From: CAYRYU01 sp964428355
Lineage (GTDB): Bacteria > Muiribacteriota > Ozemobacteria > Ozemobacterales > Ozemobacteraceae
Direction of reading: 5' to 3'
Assembly: GCA_964428355.1 (NCBI GenBank)
Contig: CAYRYU010000025.1
Location: 12,909-76,908 of the forward strand
Length of the DNA stretch: 64,000 bases
The notes beneath the pieces are model-generated. The model had not been told where the DNA came from, made no database searches, and saw nothing but the letters and a program-made list of their open reading frames with translations. Positions within the stretch are counted from its first letter, which is position 1. Each line of letters begins with the position of its first letter. A program made the position numbers and the translations under genes. This document shows, in pieces, positions 1 to 8,038 of this stretch.

Positions 1-2
1 TC

Positions 3-728
3 AACTCTGATGCGTTTCCCTCCAAATTCTTCCTTTACACCGCTCCTGGGGATTCCCCCTACTTCAATCCGTCCTCTGGAGAACCAATGGCCTTTGTCAC
101 CGATGGGAGCAACAACTTTGTGGCCGCGGGAAACGCAACGCACACTGCCCTGGTCGAGGATAACGATCCACCCCAGGTACGCGTCTTCCTTCAGGATCAG
201 ATGGATCTCGACGTGATGATCGAAGTTTCCGGGGGAATCAAGGATGCAAACGGTCAATACGGCTCGAGGAAGCTTGTCGTGAAGAACATGAAGAAATCGG
301 ACGAGTTCTGGTTGGAGGGGACTCTCGCCACCACGACCCCCTACAACCCGACGATCACTTTCCAGGAAGTGTATGACATACCTCCGGTCGGTCTGTCGTT
401 AACGAAGCCTCTCCTTTCGGGGAAGGTACCGCTCAAGGTCAACCCGGATTCCCGCTTCAAGGTGACCGCTCTGGCTTTCGACCAATCCAACCCGAATTCC
501 CAGGTTCCGGTGAGGCTTTCGATTCCAGATTACGACAATCTGCAGAGTTACCCGGACAGATATGAAGTTGTCTTCAGAAGGGGTCTCACGGGGAACACCT
601 ACCACGTGGAAGCCCTTGCTCAGGATCCCGCGGGGAATTCCGTCCTGATCCGCATTCCACTCGAGATTGGGCAAGCCGGAAACATCGATGTAAGGACCAT
701 CGAGGAAACCACAAAAAAGAGAAACTGA
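3..728 (+). CDS. C-terminal part of a secreted Ig-like protein (5' end outside window)
   Basis: The reading frame is open from base 3, so the gene begins beyond the left edge and about 241 residues are visible. No enzyme motif is seen. The end (VEALAQDPAGNS, then IDVRTIEETTKKRN) aligns with the end of the 895-aa protein at 9269-11956 (VKVTATDFSGNS, then NTIRTLEERHIRSN), so the two are paralogues with the same C-terminal beta-sandwich-like module and tail. By analogy it is probably exported and may close a pilin-type operon left of the window. An internal ATG at base 87 is not taken as a start because coding continues upstream. Function unknown; a surface or adhesin-like role is inference from the paralogue's operon. 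Confidence 0.75.
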   Translation, partial: NSDAFPSKFFLYTAPGDSPYFNPSSGEPMAFVTDGSNNFVAAGNATHTALVEDNDPPQVRVFLQDQMDLDVMIEVSGGIKDANGQYGSRKLVVKNMKKSDEFWLEGTLATTTPYNPTITFQEVYDIPPVGLSLTKPLLSGKVPLKVNPDSRFKVTALAFDQSNPNSQVPVRLSIPDYDNLQSYPDRYEVVFRRGLTGNTYHVEALAQDPAGNSVLIRIPLEIGQAGNIDVRTIEETTKKRN

Positions 729-735
729 GGAATCT

Positions 736-761
736 CCCCTCCCGGGGAAACTCGGGAGGGG
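736..761 (+). terminator. Stem-loop after the first gene
   Basis: A perfect 9-bp stem (CCCCTCCCG 736-744, CGGGAGGGG 753-761) with an 8-nt loop lies 8 nt after the stop codon. It lacks a T-run, so it may be a weak or Rho-assisted terminator or an mRNA 3' end stabiliser. Confidence 0.5.
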
Positions 762-982
762 GTCCTGAAACACTCGCCCGGGGCGCGCAGCCTGCGGGAG
801 CCGCTTTTGGGGGGTGTTCCCAGGAAAGAAGCCATGCTCGATTTGAGGCTGGGACGCGATTAAGGGGTGTAGGAAAAAAAGGGCTTCCCTCTTTTCGAGG
901 ATTAGGGTACAATGACCGGGATTTTTTCCCGAATAAGTGGTTTCCCGGCGGGAGAAAACCTGTTGAAAACAGGGGGGATAGC

Positions 983-1351
983 TTGGCAAACGGGGATGAA
1001 AAGGCAATTTTCGATTGGGACGACTTCTTATTCCGCATGGGGGGGAAGAAAGGATTTTGCATCGACCTCATCGGGATTTTCCAGAAACAGGTGACAACGA
1101 AGTTGGATGAATTATCCCTCCATATCGGAAAGGGTGACTTCGAACAGGTCGGTTTCGTTGCCCATTCCCTCAAGGGAATTTCGCTCAATGTGAGCGCAGG
1201 AAGCTTGGGAAAGCGAGCAGAAGAATTGGAGCTCTGCGCCAGGACAGCGAATCCCAGTGGTGTGGGTGCCCTGTTCCAGCGCTTGCAAAAGGAATTTTCC
1301 GACTTCCAGGCGCGGGTGGCACCAATCATGAAAGAAGCCGGAAGGATCTGA
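983..1351 (+). CDS. Histidine phosphotransfer (Hpt) domain protein
   Basis: A 122-residue single-domain protein with the Hpt signature AHSLKG; the phosphorylatable histidine is about H61, followed by the usual helix (NVSAGSLGKRAEELE). The start is a TTG preceded at about 6 nt by a GGGGGG run that can act as ribosome binding site; no better in-frame ATG exists. Family role: cytoplasmic relay of phosphate between the receiver of a hybrid kinase and a final receiver. It lies 15 nt upstream of a CheY-like receiver and converges on a hybrid histidine kinase, so the three probably form one phosphorelay (inference). A TACAAT at 908-913 could be its -10 box but the -35 is poor. Confidence 0.85.
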   Translation: MANGDEKAIFDWDDFLFRMGGKKGFCIDLIGIFQKQVTTKLDELSLHIGKGDFEQVGFVAHSLKGISLNVSAGSLGKRAEELELCARTANPSGVGALFQRLQKEFSDFQARVAPIMKEAGRI

Positions 1352-1366
1352 GCAGGAGTCCAGGTT

Positions 1367-1759
1367 GTGGATAAAAGACCATTGAATGTCCTTATAGTGG
1401 ATGATGACGTCTTGAACAGGGAAATGCTTGCGGGTTTCCTCGAGGGAATCGGCAAGTGTGAGTTCGCTGGAAATGGCAATGAGGCACTTGCCGCAGTGGA
1501 AACGGCCTTCACCTCGGGGAAGAATTTCGATCTGATTCTTCTCGATTACAAGATGCCCGAACTCGACGGGATGGAGTTCATCCAACGTCTTCGGGCAGAT
1601 GAGGCGATGTCGGGTGTCATTTTTGGCAAGGGCATCCCGATCATCATGATTACCGCTTACAAGGAAGTGTTCATGAAAGCGTTCCGGTTGGGCGTGAACA
1701 ATTACCTTTTGAAGCCAGTTTCCTGCAAAGATCTCCTGGAGAAGATCCAGGCCCTTTAG
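1367..1759 (+). CDS. Single-domain response regulator (CheY-like receiver)
   Basis: A 130-residue receiver domain with no output domain. Visible key residues are the acidic cluster VDDD (about 11-14), phospho-acceptor D60 in LILLDYKMP, T96 in MITAY and K116 in LLKPVS, so it should be phosphorylatable. It starts with GTG, 15 nt after the Hpt gene, most likely in the same transcript. It converges on the hybrid kinase at 1780-3786, with only about 20 nt between the two stop codons. Expected to be the last receiver of the phosphorelay, acting through protein-protein contact. The partner controlled is not evident. Confidence 0.9.
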   Translation: MDKRPLNVLIVDDDVLNREMLAGFLEGIGKCEFAGNGNEALAAVETAFTSGKNFDLILLDYKMPELDGMEFIQRLRADEAMSGVIFGKGIPIIMITAYKEVFMKAFRLGVNNYLLKPVSCKDLLEKIQAL

Positions 1760-1779
1760 TTGAAAGGGATTCCGGCCCT

Positions 1780-3786
1780 TCAGGAAGGGGTTTTCCCCGC
1801 GTCACAGAATTTCCTGAAGACCTCGAGCAATCGCTCCGCCTTGAGAGGCTTGGAGATGTAATCGTTCATTCCCGCTTCTTTCGCCTTCTCGATCTCGGAA
1901 AGGAATGCATGCGCCGAGAGGGCGATGATGGGGGTTGTCACGCCTGCTTTCCGGATTTCCCTGGTGGCGGTTATTCCATCCATGACCGGCATCTGGATAT
2001 CCATGAAAATGATATCCCGGGAACCCTGCTTTGCTTTATCCATGGCTTCAGCCCCGTTGACCGCGCTCTGGACTTCGGATATCCCGAAGAAGGTCGAGAG
2101 TATTCCCCTGCCAACGATGATGTTCATTTCCTCGTCCTCGACCAGGAGTATCCGCAGCTTCGAGAAATCCTTCGGGGAAGATGCCGGCAAAGAGGGGAGC
2201 TTCCCGGAAATCGTCTCATTCGACCTTTCGAGAGTGAACCAGACGAAAACCTTTGTTCCCACTCCTTCCTGGCTCTGAATTTCGAGCCCCCCATCCATCA
2301 TCTTTGCGATATTGGTCGTGAGGAAAACTCCCAGCCCGGATCCACCGAAATGGGAAGAGTGCGCCTGGCGAAAGGGTTGCCCAAGAACCTGGAGTTTTTC
2401 CTTGGTGATGCCTATTCCGGTATCCTCGATGCAGAATTTGAAGGATACTTTCCCTTCCCCCGGGCTGGTGGTTTCCGCAAGACGTAGCTTGATCGACCCG
2501 GACTTCGTGAACTTGGCGGAGTTCATCAAAAGGTTCAGGAAAATCTGCTTGATCCTTGTGGGATCTCCTTGCACGAAGCCCGGTTCGAGGTCGAGATCGT
2601 GCTGGAGGGCGACACCTTTCTGCACGCGGCCGGAAACGAGATCGAGGCAGTCCATCAGGACTTCCCTCAGAGAAAAGGCTTCAATTTGGAGCTCCATCTG
2701 GCCTGCATCGATCTTGGAGACGTCCAGAATATCGGTGATCAGTGCAAGGAGAAAGATCGAGCTGCTGTGAACGCTGCTGAGAAGCTTGGAATGGAACCCA
2801 TCCAGGGGAGCCTTCATGAGGATTTCCGTGGCTCCCAGGATGACGTTGAGCGGATTCCTGATCTCGTGGCTGACCGAAGCAAGGAAACGTTTCTCCGCCT
2901 CCAGAGCTCTTTTCCGTTCCTCAGAGGTGATTTCCAACTGTTCCGTCTTTTTCCGCAGCTCCGCCTGGATTTGCAACCCCTGGACCAGCTCCTGCTCGAG
3001 GCGGGTGTTGAGGCTTCGCAGTTGGAGCGTTCTCTCGACGACCTTCCTCTCCAAGGCCTCCTGGTGGTCGGCAAGTTGTCGATTCCAGGTCTGGATCTGG
3101 GCGAGCATCCCGTTGAATCCTTTGGCCAGAATCGCGACTTCGCCTTCCCCATCCAGTGCGACCCGTTGCGAATAGTCCTGGGAGTTGGTAACCCTTTCCA
3201 TGGTATCGACCAGCAGCATTATCGGTTCGGAGATGGATTTCTGGACCTTCGAGAAGACCATGTAGGCGATCAGGATGGCCACGAAGAGGAACAAACAGGT
3301 GACTGTCATTTCGAAAAGGATAAGACGGAAGAAGTTCGAAAAGTCGTACCTGAGGAAGACGGTTCCGATGACTTCGCCGGACTGGGTGATGGGCTTTACG
3401 AGGGAAAGGTGGGAGAAAGTCCAGGTCGGGCCGGCCGGAAACACGGTTTCGGGGAATGAAGCCGGGGTTCCCCCTTCTTTGAGGTATTGGGCAAGCATCT
3501 CACCATTCTTCAGGGAAATCGTTCCCTGAATGATTTCGGGAATGCTTCGCAGCGATCCGAGGATCTCGGCGGAGTTTTTTTCATCACGGAAGATGATAGC
3601 GGCGGAGCAGTTTTCGCCGATGACTTTTGCCTGGGTGTCCAGCGTGGTTTCAGCGATCGTTTTGTAGATCAGCACCTTGTCGAGGACGAAACCGATCGCG
3701 ACGAAAAGGAAAAACACCCCGACCGACCGCAGGAACAAACCCTGAAGCTTTTCACCCAGAGAAACGTAGGGCCGGGGGTCACTCAT
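1780..3786 (-). CDS. Hybrid sensor histidine kinase with CHASE8-like sensor, HAMP and receiver
   Basis: 668 residues. Order: TM1 about 20-40; periplasmic domain 41-155 resembling CHASE8, the YfiN sensor (NCSAAIIFRDEKNSAEIL, then KNGEMLAQY); TM2 about 157-178; HAMP 180-232; coiled coil 235-300; HisKA with SVSHEIRNP (H307); HATPase_c with N-box N422, DTGIG 455-459 and GGSGLG; receiver 545-662 with phospho-acceptor D596 (FMDIQMP) and K647. All catalytic residues look intact. The gene overlaps the upstream YfiR-like gene by 8 bp and follows a TonB receptor. In Pseudomonas YfiBNR, YfiR acts on a CHASE8-HAMP-GGDEF protein; here the output is a kinase instead. The Hpt and receiver genes next door are likely partners. 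Confidence 0.92.
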   Translation of the reverse strand: MSDPRPYVSLGEKLQGLFLRSVGVFFLFVAIGFVLDKVLIYKTIAETTLDTQAKVIGENCSAAIIFRDEKNSAEILGSLRSIPEIIQGTISLKNGEMLAQYLKEGGTPASFPETVFPAGPTWTFSHLSLVKPITQSGEVIGTVFLRYDFSNFFRLILFEMTVTCLFLFVAILIAYMVFSKVQKSISEPIMLLVDTMERVTNSQDYSQRVALDGEGEVAILAKGFNGMLAQIQTWNRQLADHQEALERKVVERTLQLRSLNTRLEQELVQGLQIQAELRKKTEQLEITSEERKRALEAEKRFLASVSHEIRNPLNVILGATEILMKAPLDGFHSKLLSSVHSSSIFLLALITDILDVSKIDAGQMELQIEAFSLREVLMDCLDLVSGRVQKGVALQHDLDLEPGFVQGDPTRIKQIFLNLLMNSAKFTKSGSIKLRLAETTSPGEGKVSFKFCIEDTGIGITKEKLQVLGQPFRQAHSSHFGGSGLGVFLTTNIAKMMDGGLEIQSQEGVGTKVFVWFTLERSNETISGKLPSLPASSPKDFSKLRILLVEDEEMNIIVGRGILSTFFGISEVQSAVNGAEAMDKAKQGSRDIIFMDIQMPVMDGITATREIRKAGVTTPIIALSAHAFLSEIEKAKEAGMNDYISKPLKAERLLEVFRKFCDAGKTPS

Positions 3787-4318
3787 CCACGATCTTTGCC
3801 AGCTTCAGCAACCTCGAATCGATCCTGATTCCCGCTTCCCGCGCAAGTCTGGGGTTGATCCCGAACCTCACCTTGTCGGCTTCGAGGAAGAAATGGATGA
3901 TGAAGGATCCCGGCTCCCAGGCTTCATTGGCAATAGTCAGGATAGCCTTCCCCTTGAAAAAGGCCTTGAGCTCCTTGAGCCGCTGTTCCCCATCCTCGAT
4001 GGCGAATACGACCCGGCATTCGGGCGGAACCTGTGCAAGTGATGGAACCATCGTGGCAATGAGCTCCTTGCTGTTGATCACCTTGCTGTCGATCATGGCG
4101 ATGAACTGGTCGAAACTCCCGTTTCCGACGAAGCAAATCGTGAGGGAGTTCCCTCCATCAGTCGGGGCCTGCCATTCGATGAATTTCAGGAAGTTGAAGA
4201 TGAAAGCGGTCTTGACCTGCGCTTCATCGGTCTGGGAGCCCACCCTTCCAGGGAAAAATGATGAGAAGAGGGCGATCAGCAGAATCGTGATCGTTTTCCT
4301 TCGGGAGGATACCATCAT
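3779..4318 (-). CDS. YfiR family (DUF4154) periplasmic protein
   Basis: About 179 residues from the ATG at 4318. A second ATG follows directly. The frame is open upstream into the receptor gene, but that part is not signal-peptide-like. The N-terminus MMVSSRRKTITILLIALFSS is an export signal. The mature part has family features: KTAFIFNFLKFIEW, LTICFVGNGSFDQ, then INPRLAREAGIRIDSRLLKLA near the end. YfiR proteins are periplasmic regulators that bind the sensor domain of an inner-membrane partner. Its stop overlaps the start of the CHASE8-type kinase by 8 bp, which argues for direct functional pairing. It starts 16 nt after the TonB receptor stop. The cysteine content differs from Pseudomonas YfiR: only one cysteine is evident in the mature region core. 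Confidence 0.85.
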   Translation of the reverse strand: MMVSSRRKTITILLIALFSSFFPGRVGSQTDEAQVKTAFIFNFLKFIEWQAPTDGGNSLTICFVGNGSFDQFIAMIDSKVINSKELIATMVPSLAQVPPECRVVFAIEDGEQRLKELKAFFKGKAILTIANEAWEPGSFIIHFFLEADKVRFGINPRLAREAGIRIDSRLLKLAKIVDE

Positions 4319-4334
4319 ATCCGCGTGAACTCCA

Positions 4335-6344
4335 TCAATACCGGGTATCCAGGGTGATCTGGAAGGTCCGGCCGATCTGGGGAACCTGGAAGCAGGGGGC
4401 CATTTCCTCTGGAGCGGGGTCATGATACTCCCCGTCGAAGAGGTTCTGGACGGAAAGGGTCAGGTCCGCGTTCTTCCAGACGCTTTTTCGGGACAGGGTC
4501 AGGTTGGTGAGGTAGTAGGCACGCGTCCGGTTCCCATTTCGGGTATTCCTTGAAGAACAATATCTTTCCTCGAAGCCAAGGATGGTTTTTCCCCGGAAAA
4601 GTGGGAAGCTGATATTCGCCTTGCCCAGGAACTTCGGCGAGTTGGTCAACTCCTCACCGGTATCGATGTCCTTGGCTCTCTGAATGGCGAATGAAATCTT
4701 TCCGGTCGTTCCCTGTTCCAGCATTTTTCGTATCTCGAACTCGACGCCCTCGGCGGAAACACGATTCTTGTTCCGAAAGACAAGCAAGCCGTCATTTGGG
4801 TCGGTTTCCTGGGAAATCAATGACCGGATGGCGTTTTTGTAAACCGAAAGCGATCCGGTGAACCGGGGGTTCAACGGGTGCTCGACAGCCAGTTCCCATG
4901 ATTTGATCGTTTCGGGTTCGAGATCGAGGTTCTTCTTCATGGTCTGGTGCCCATCGTCGTAGTACATCTCGTAAACATTGGGTACCCGGAAGGCTTCACC
5001 GTAGAGGAGTTTGAAAACCGGCCGGCGGGGGTGGGAATAGATCAGGGCGAAGCGGGGATTGGTGCGGTTCCTGAAGTGGCTTATGGAGTCGAGCCGGAAA
5101 CCCGCGTTCAGTATCAGGTCTGGGCGGAGGGAATACTCGTCCTGGAAGAAGAAGGAGTGGGATTTTGACGTTCTTTTGTCATCGAGCATCGTGATGGAAT
5201 CGAGCGTGTTGGTCTGGTCCTGTTGGGTGTTTTTCCGGAACTCAGCACCCCAGACTATCCGGCTCTTGGTCCCCAGGTCATGGTTGAAGAGCAGTTCCGA
5301 GCCCCAACGGCGTCCCCGCTGATAATCCCTTGCGATTCCATAATCCGCGGAATAGGTTCCTTTGGAAACCACCAGATCGTAGTATAACCGTGCCTGGAAC
5401 CCGGAATTCGGACCCATCGAGTCACGATAGCGCGCTTCCAGGAAGCCGATTTCGTCGTAGGTCCATGTCTCGGGGCGGTTCAGGAAGGTGCCGTAAGCCC
5501 CGGTCGGGATATTCTTCTGGCGCCCGTTCCGGCCTCCCATGAAGGAGAAATCACCCCTGGACCAGCTGAAAAAGCCACGTTGAGCGCTTTCGAAATCGCA
5601 TTTCCGGGAGATCCCGTCATTCGCTCCCGATTGGGCCCATTCGGGGAAGAACAGAGATTTTTCCCCCTCGGTGGAAAACGTGGTCCCCGCGATCAGGAGG
5701 TCGGATTTCCCTTCCGCCGATTCTCCGTATGAAAGCCGGTTCTTCAGCCATTTCTGGTTGCCCGCCTGGTTCGAGATCTGGAGTCCCTTCAGCTCTTTTC
5801 CCTTTTTGGGGATGACATTCACCACTCCGAAGAAAGCGTTCGTTCCGTAAAGCGAGGATCCCGGGCCGCGAACGATTTCGATCCGGTCGACAAGTTCGAG
5901 ATCGAGAAGGAAATCCCAGCCTACCTGGGCGGTAAAGAAGAGGTTGTCGTTGACCCTGTGCCCATCAATCAAAAGTAGGACGCGGGTGTCGTAATCCCCC
6001 GGCCGGTTGAACCCTCGTACCCCGAGATACTGATAATTCCTGTCGTTGGTGGAATACAATCCACCGACGGTATCGAGGGCATCACCGAGGGTACGCCAGC
6101 CGTACCGGGAAATCTCCTCTGCCGTGATCACGGTCACTGCCGACGGCGCCCTGGAGGCTTTCTGGACAAACCTGGAAGCCGACTGGACCTTTACCTCCAT
6201 CAGCTCCTCGATGCTGAGATCGAGTAGTTTCTCTCCCTGGGGAACCTCGCCCATTGCCAGGTCAGGAGAGAATGTTAAAAGGGAGAGCAAAGAGAAAAAT
6301 AAGATGAACCACCTTTCAGAAGGTGTCCTCAAGAAACTCGCCAT
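4335..6344 (-). CDS. TonB-dependent outer-membrane receptor
   Basis: About 669 residues from the ATG at 6344, chosen because it gives a signal peptide (FILFFSLLSLLTFSPDLAMG). A plug domain follows (APSAVTVITAEEI, LGVRGFN, RVLLLIDGHRVND, IEIVRGPGSSLYGTNAF), then a 22-strand-type barrel ending in aromatic Y as the family requires (ITLDTRY). The ligand is not evident; iron-chelate or cobalamin-type receptors look similar. The start codon lies in the first copy of a 60-bp tandem duplication, and the frame stays open through both copies, so ATG 6404 in the other copy could add 20 residues in front. No clear Shine-Dalgarno is seen. It heads a unit with the YfiR-like protein and hybrid kinase. Confidence 0.9.
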   Translation of the reverse strand: MASFLRTPSERWFILFFSLLSLLTFSPDLAMGEVPQGEKLLDLSIEELMEVKVQSASRFVQKASRAPSAVTVITAEEISRYGWRTLGDALDTVGGLYSTNDRNYQYLGVRGFNRPGDYDTRVLLLIDGHRVNDNLFFTAQVGWDFLLDLELVDRIEIVRGPGSSLYGTNAFFGVVNVIPKKGKELKGLQISNQAGNQKWLKNRLSYGESAEGKSDLLIAGTTFSTEGEKSLFFPEWAQSGANDGISRKCDFESAQRGFFSWSRGDFSFMGGRNGRQKNIPTGAYGTFLNRPETWTYDEIGFLEARYRDSMGPNSGFQARLYYDLVVSKGTYSADYGIARDYQRGRRWGSELLFNHDLGTKSRIVWGAEFRKNTQQDQTNTLDSITMLDDKRTSKSHSFFFQDEYSLRPDLILNAGFRLDSISHFRNRTNPRFALIYSHPRRPVFKLLYGEAFRVPNVYEMYYDDGHQTMKKNLDLEPETIKSWELAVEHPLNPRFTGSLSVYKNAIRSLISQETDPNDGLLVFRNKNRVSAEGVEFEIRKMLEQGTTGKISFAIQRAKDIDTGEELTNSPKFLGKANISFPLFRGKTILGFEERYCSSRNTRNGNRTRAYYLTNLTLSRKSVWKNADLTLSVQNLFDGEYHDPAPEEMAPCFQVPQIGRTFQITLDTRY

Positions 6345-6442
6345 CCTGGCTTTTCGGCCACATTCGCCCCCTCGTGGGGCTCGTGTCCTCAAGAAACTCG
6401 CCATCCTGGCTTTTCGGCCACATTCGCCCCCTCGTGGGGCTC
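6323..6442. repeat. Perfect tandem duplication, 2 x 60 bp, at receptor start
   Basis: Bases 6323-6382 and 6383-6442 are identical 60-mers. Sixty is a multiple of three, so gain or loss of a unit keeps the receptor frame and adds or removes an alternative ATG (6344, 6404). The second copy with its right flank forms a hairpin at 6416-6450 (GGCCACA/TGTGGCC outer stem, GCCCC/GGGGC inner stem). The rest of the roughly 300-bp region up to the divergent HAD gene holds no gene that can be supported. Confidence 0.95.
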
Positions 6443-6647
6443 GTGTGGCCCCTTCCCAGGCCAAAACTTCCGATTTCATCCAGAAAAACCTCGAATGTCG
6501 GATTTGATCCCCTCCGGGGAAGAAACTCCCTTCCACTGCCAAAAGGGGAATTGTACCACGAAACCTGGTTCGAGTCAATGGTATGGAAATAACGACAAGG
6601 AGGATGTAGAATGAATTGGTCGGAAAAAACACGATCGGGAGTGAACA

Positions 6648-7400
6648 TTGAAAGACATGAAATTCAGCCTTGGATTGATTCTCGCCTTTTTCCTTCCCCT
6701 TCATTTCGCCATTGCCGCGTCCGCCTCGCGGTTTCCAACTTCCAGACGGGAGATTTCCCCATCCTTCCGCCCATCGGACGGGAAGAAGGTCCGGATTGCC
6801 TTCTTCGATGCGGACAGCACGCTGCGCGTTGCACCGAGCGGAAGTGTTTCCGCCAATGGACCGAAAGACGTCGCGGTTCTTCCCATGCTCCGGGAAAAGT
6901 TGAGGGAACTCGAAAGCCAGGGGTTCCTTCTCGCGATCGTTTCCAATCAGGCCGGCGTCCAGAAAGGGTACGTCACCGCCAAGGATGCTGAAGCTGCCCT
7001 GGCATTCACCATCTCCGAGCTTGGGCAAAGGGGAATCCGTTTCCACTATTTCGATTTCGCCGAGAACGAAGATGAAAACCGGAAGCCCGGACTTGGAATG
7101 GCAGAACGGCTTGCTGCGCTGGTTGAGGCGAAATTCGGAGTGGGCGTCGACTGGGCCGGGTCATTCGTGGTCGGAGACTCGGGTTGGAAGAAAGGTGTTG
7201 ACCTGGAACCCGACGGGACTCCGGGGGAAGATTTTTCCAACACCGATCGCCTTTTCGCCGAAAACCTCGCCAAGAAGCACCCCGGAGTGGTTTTTCACCA
7301 TCCCCGGGATTTCTTCAGTTGGAAGAAGGTCGGGATCAGGAATTTCCCGGACTACGAAAGCCTGAAGAGCTTTGTCATCTCCCACCCGAGGATCAAGTGA
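6648..7400 (+). CDS. Exported HAD-superfamily phosphatase (HAD-IIIA-like)
   Basis: 250 residues. An N-terminal signal (FSLGLILAFFLPLHFAIAA) suggests a periplasmic enzyme. HAD motifs are intact: motif I FFDADST (D54, D56), motif II VSNQAG (S99), motif III NRKPGLG (K147), motif IV VVGDSG (D177). The layout resembles histidinol-phosphate, heptose-bisphosphate and polynucleotide-3'-phosphatase types, which are usually cytoplasmic. The TTG start at 6648 has GGGAG 6 nt upstream; ATG 6657 is the alternative. It overlaps the next gene, a PilW-like pseudopilin, by GTGA, making it first gene of the pilin operon. Substrate unknown. Confidence 0.8.
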   Translation: MKDMKFSLGLILAFFLPLHFAIAASASRFPTSRREISPSFRPSDGKKVRIAFFDADSTLRVAPSGSVSANGPKDVAVLPMLREKLRELESQGFLLAIVSNQAGVQKGYVTAKDAEAALAFTISELGQRGIRFHYFDFAENEDENRKPGLGMAERLAALVEAKFGVGVDWAGSFVVGDSGWKKGVDLEPDGTPGEDFSNTDRLFAENLAKKHPGVVFHHPRDFFSWKKVGIRNFPDYESLKSFVISHPRIK

Positions 7401-8038
7401 ACCCCGTTCGCCCTGATTCGAAGCCTGAGGGCCACACCCTCGTCGAAGTTCTGATCGCAGCAGGAGTCCTGGTGCTTTTCACCACGGGTGTCTTCATGAT
7501 CTACCGCGGGGTAACCTCTTCGGTCCGACAGACCAGTTGGGGTTTGTCCGCTCAACAGGCCGCCCGAAGCGGTCTGGCCTTCCTGCGCGAAGAGATGCAG
7601 AGGGCCTCCTACCGGTCCGAGTGCACGGTGAACCGGGTAAAAACGGATGAGAACGGTTATTTCTTCCACATCGCTTCGGGGAGCGTCTCTGCCGGACCAG
7701 GGACCTCGGCGCTGGGGCGGTGGGCAATCTGCGCACCCTTCACCGCGAACGGAGCGGGGTTCGTATTCAGGTCGAGACTGACTCTTGAAAGCGGAACGGT
7801 CGTCTACTCCCGCATCAGAGAGGAGCCTGCATCCCTCCCCCCCGGAGGAGAAACATCCATCCCCGAAAAGGTTCTTTTCCGCGACGTCGTTTCGATGTGG
7901 TTTTCCACCTCGGCTTCGGGCGTGGCAAGCGGTTCGTTGGTTCAGATCCAGTTGGAGTTGGCGGATCCGAAAAACCCTTCTTCGCGGATCATCGAAAAGA
8001 CCGCGGCAAACGTTGACGTGGGGGTAAAGCCCCTGTGA
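7397..8038 (+). CDS. Type IV pilin-like pseudopilin, PilW/GspJ type
   Basis: 213 residues from a GTG start at 7397 that overlaps the upstream stop (GTGA). A prepilin signal is clear: cleavage after G12, then HTLVE with Glu at +5, followed by a hydrophobic helix LIAAGVLVLFTTGVFMIY. The C-terminal globular part (about 170 residues) has two to three cysteines and no catalytic motif. Prepilin peptidase processing and incorporation as a minor pilin at the tip of a type IV pilus or type II secretion-like pseudopilus is expected. Neighbours are PilV- and PilX-like genes, the usual minor-pilin set. Confidence 0.85.
   Translation: MNPVRPDSKPEGHTLVEVLIAAGVLVLFTTGVFMIYRGVTSSVRQTSWGLSAQQAARSGLAFLREEMQRASYRSECTVNRVKTDENGYFFHIASGSVSAGPGTSALGRWAICAPFTANGAGFVFRSRLTLESGTVVYSRIREEPASLPPGGETSIPEKVLFRDVVSMWFSTSASGVASGSLVQIQLELADPKNPSSRIIEKTAANVDVGVKPL

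Noticed and set aside
908..913. TACAAT as -10 box of the Hpt gene
   Set aside because: The hexamer at -35 distance (TTCCCT) is a poor match, so it was not listed as a promoter.
2569..3459. 296-codon plus-strand frame inside the hybrid kinase
   Set aside because: Antisense shadow of a gene with intact kinase motifs.
6323..6442. CRISPR array
   Set aside because: The two 60-bp units are directly adjacent with no spacers and lie on a gene start.
6345..7046. 234-residue N-terminal extension of the TonB receptor frame
   Set aside because: It would run antisense through the HAD gene and bury the signal peptide in the middle of the protein.
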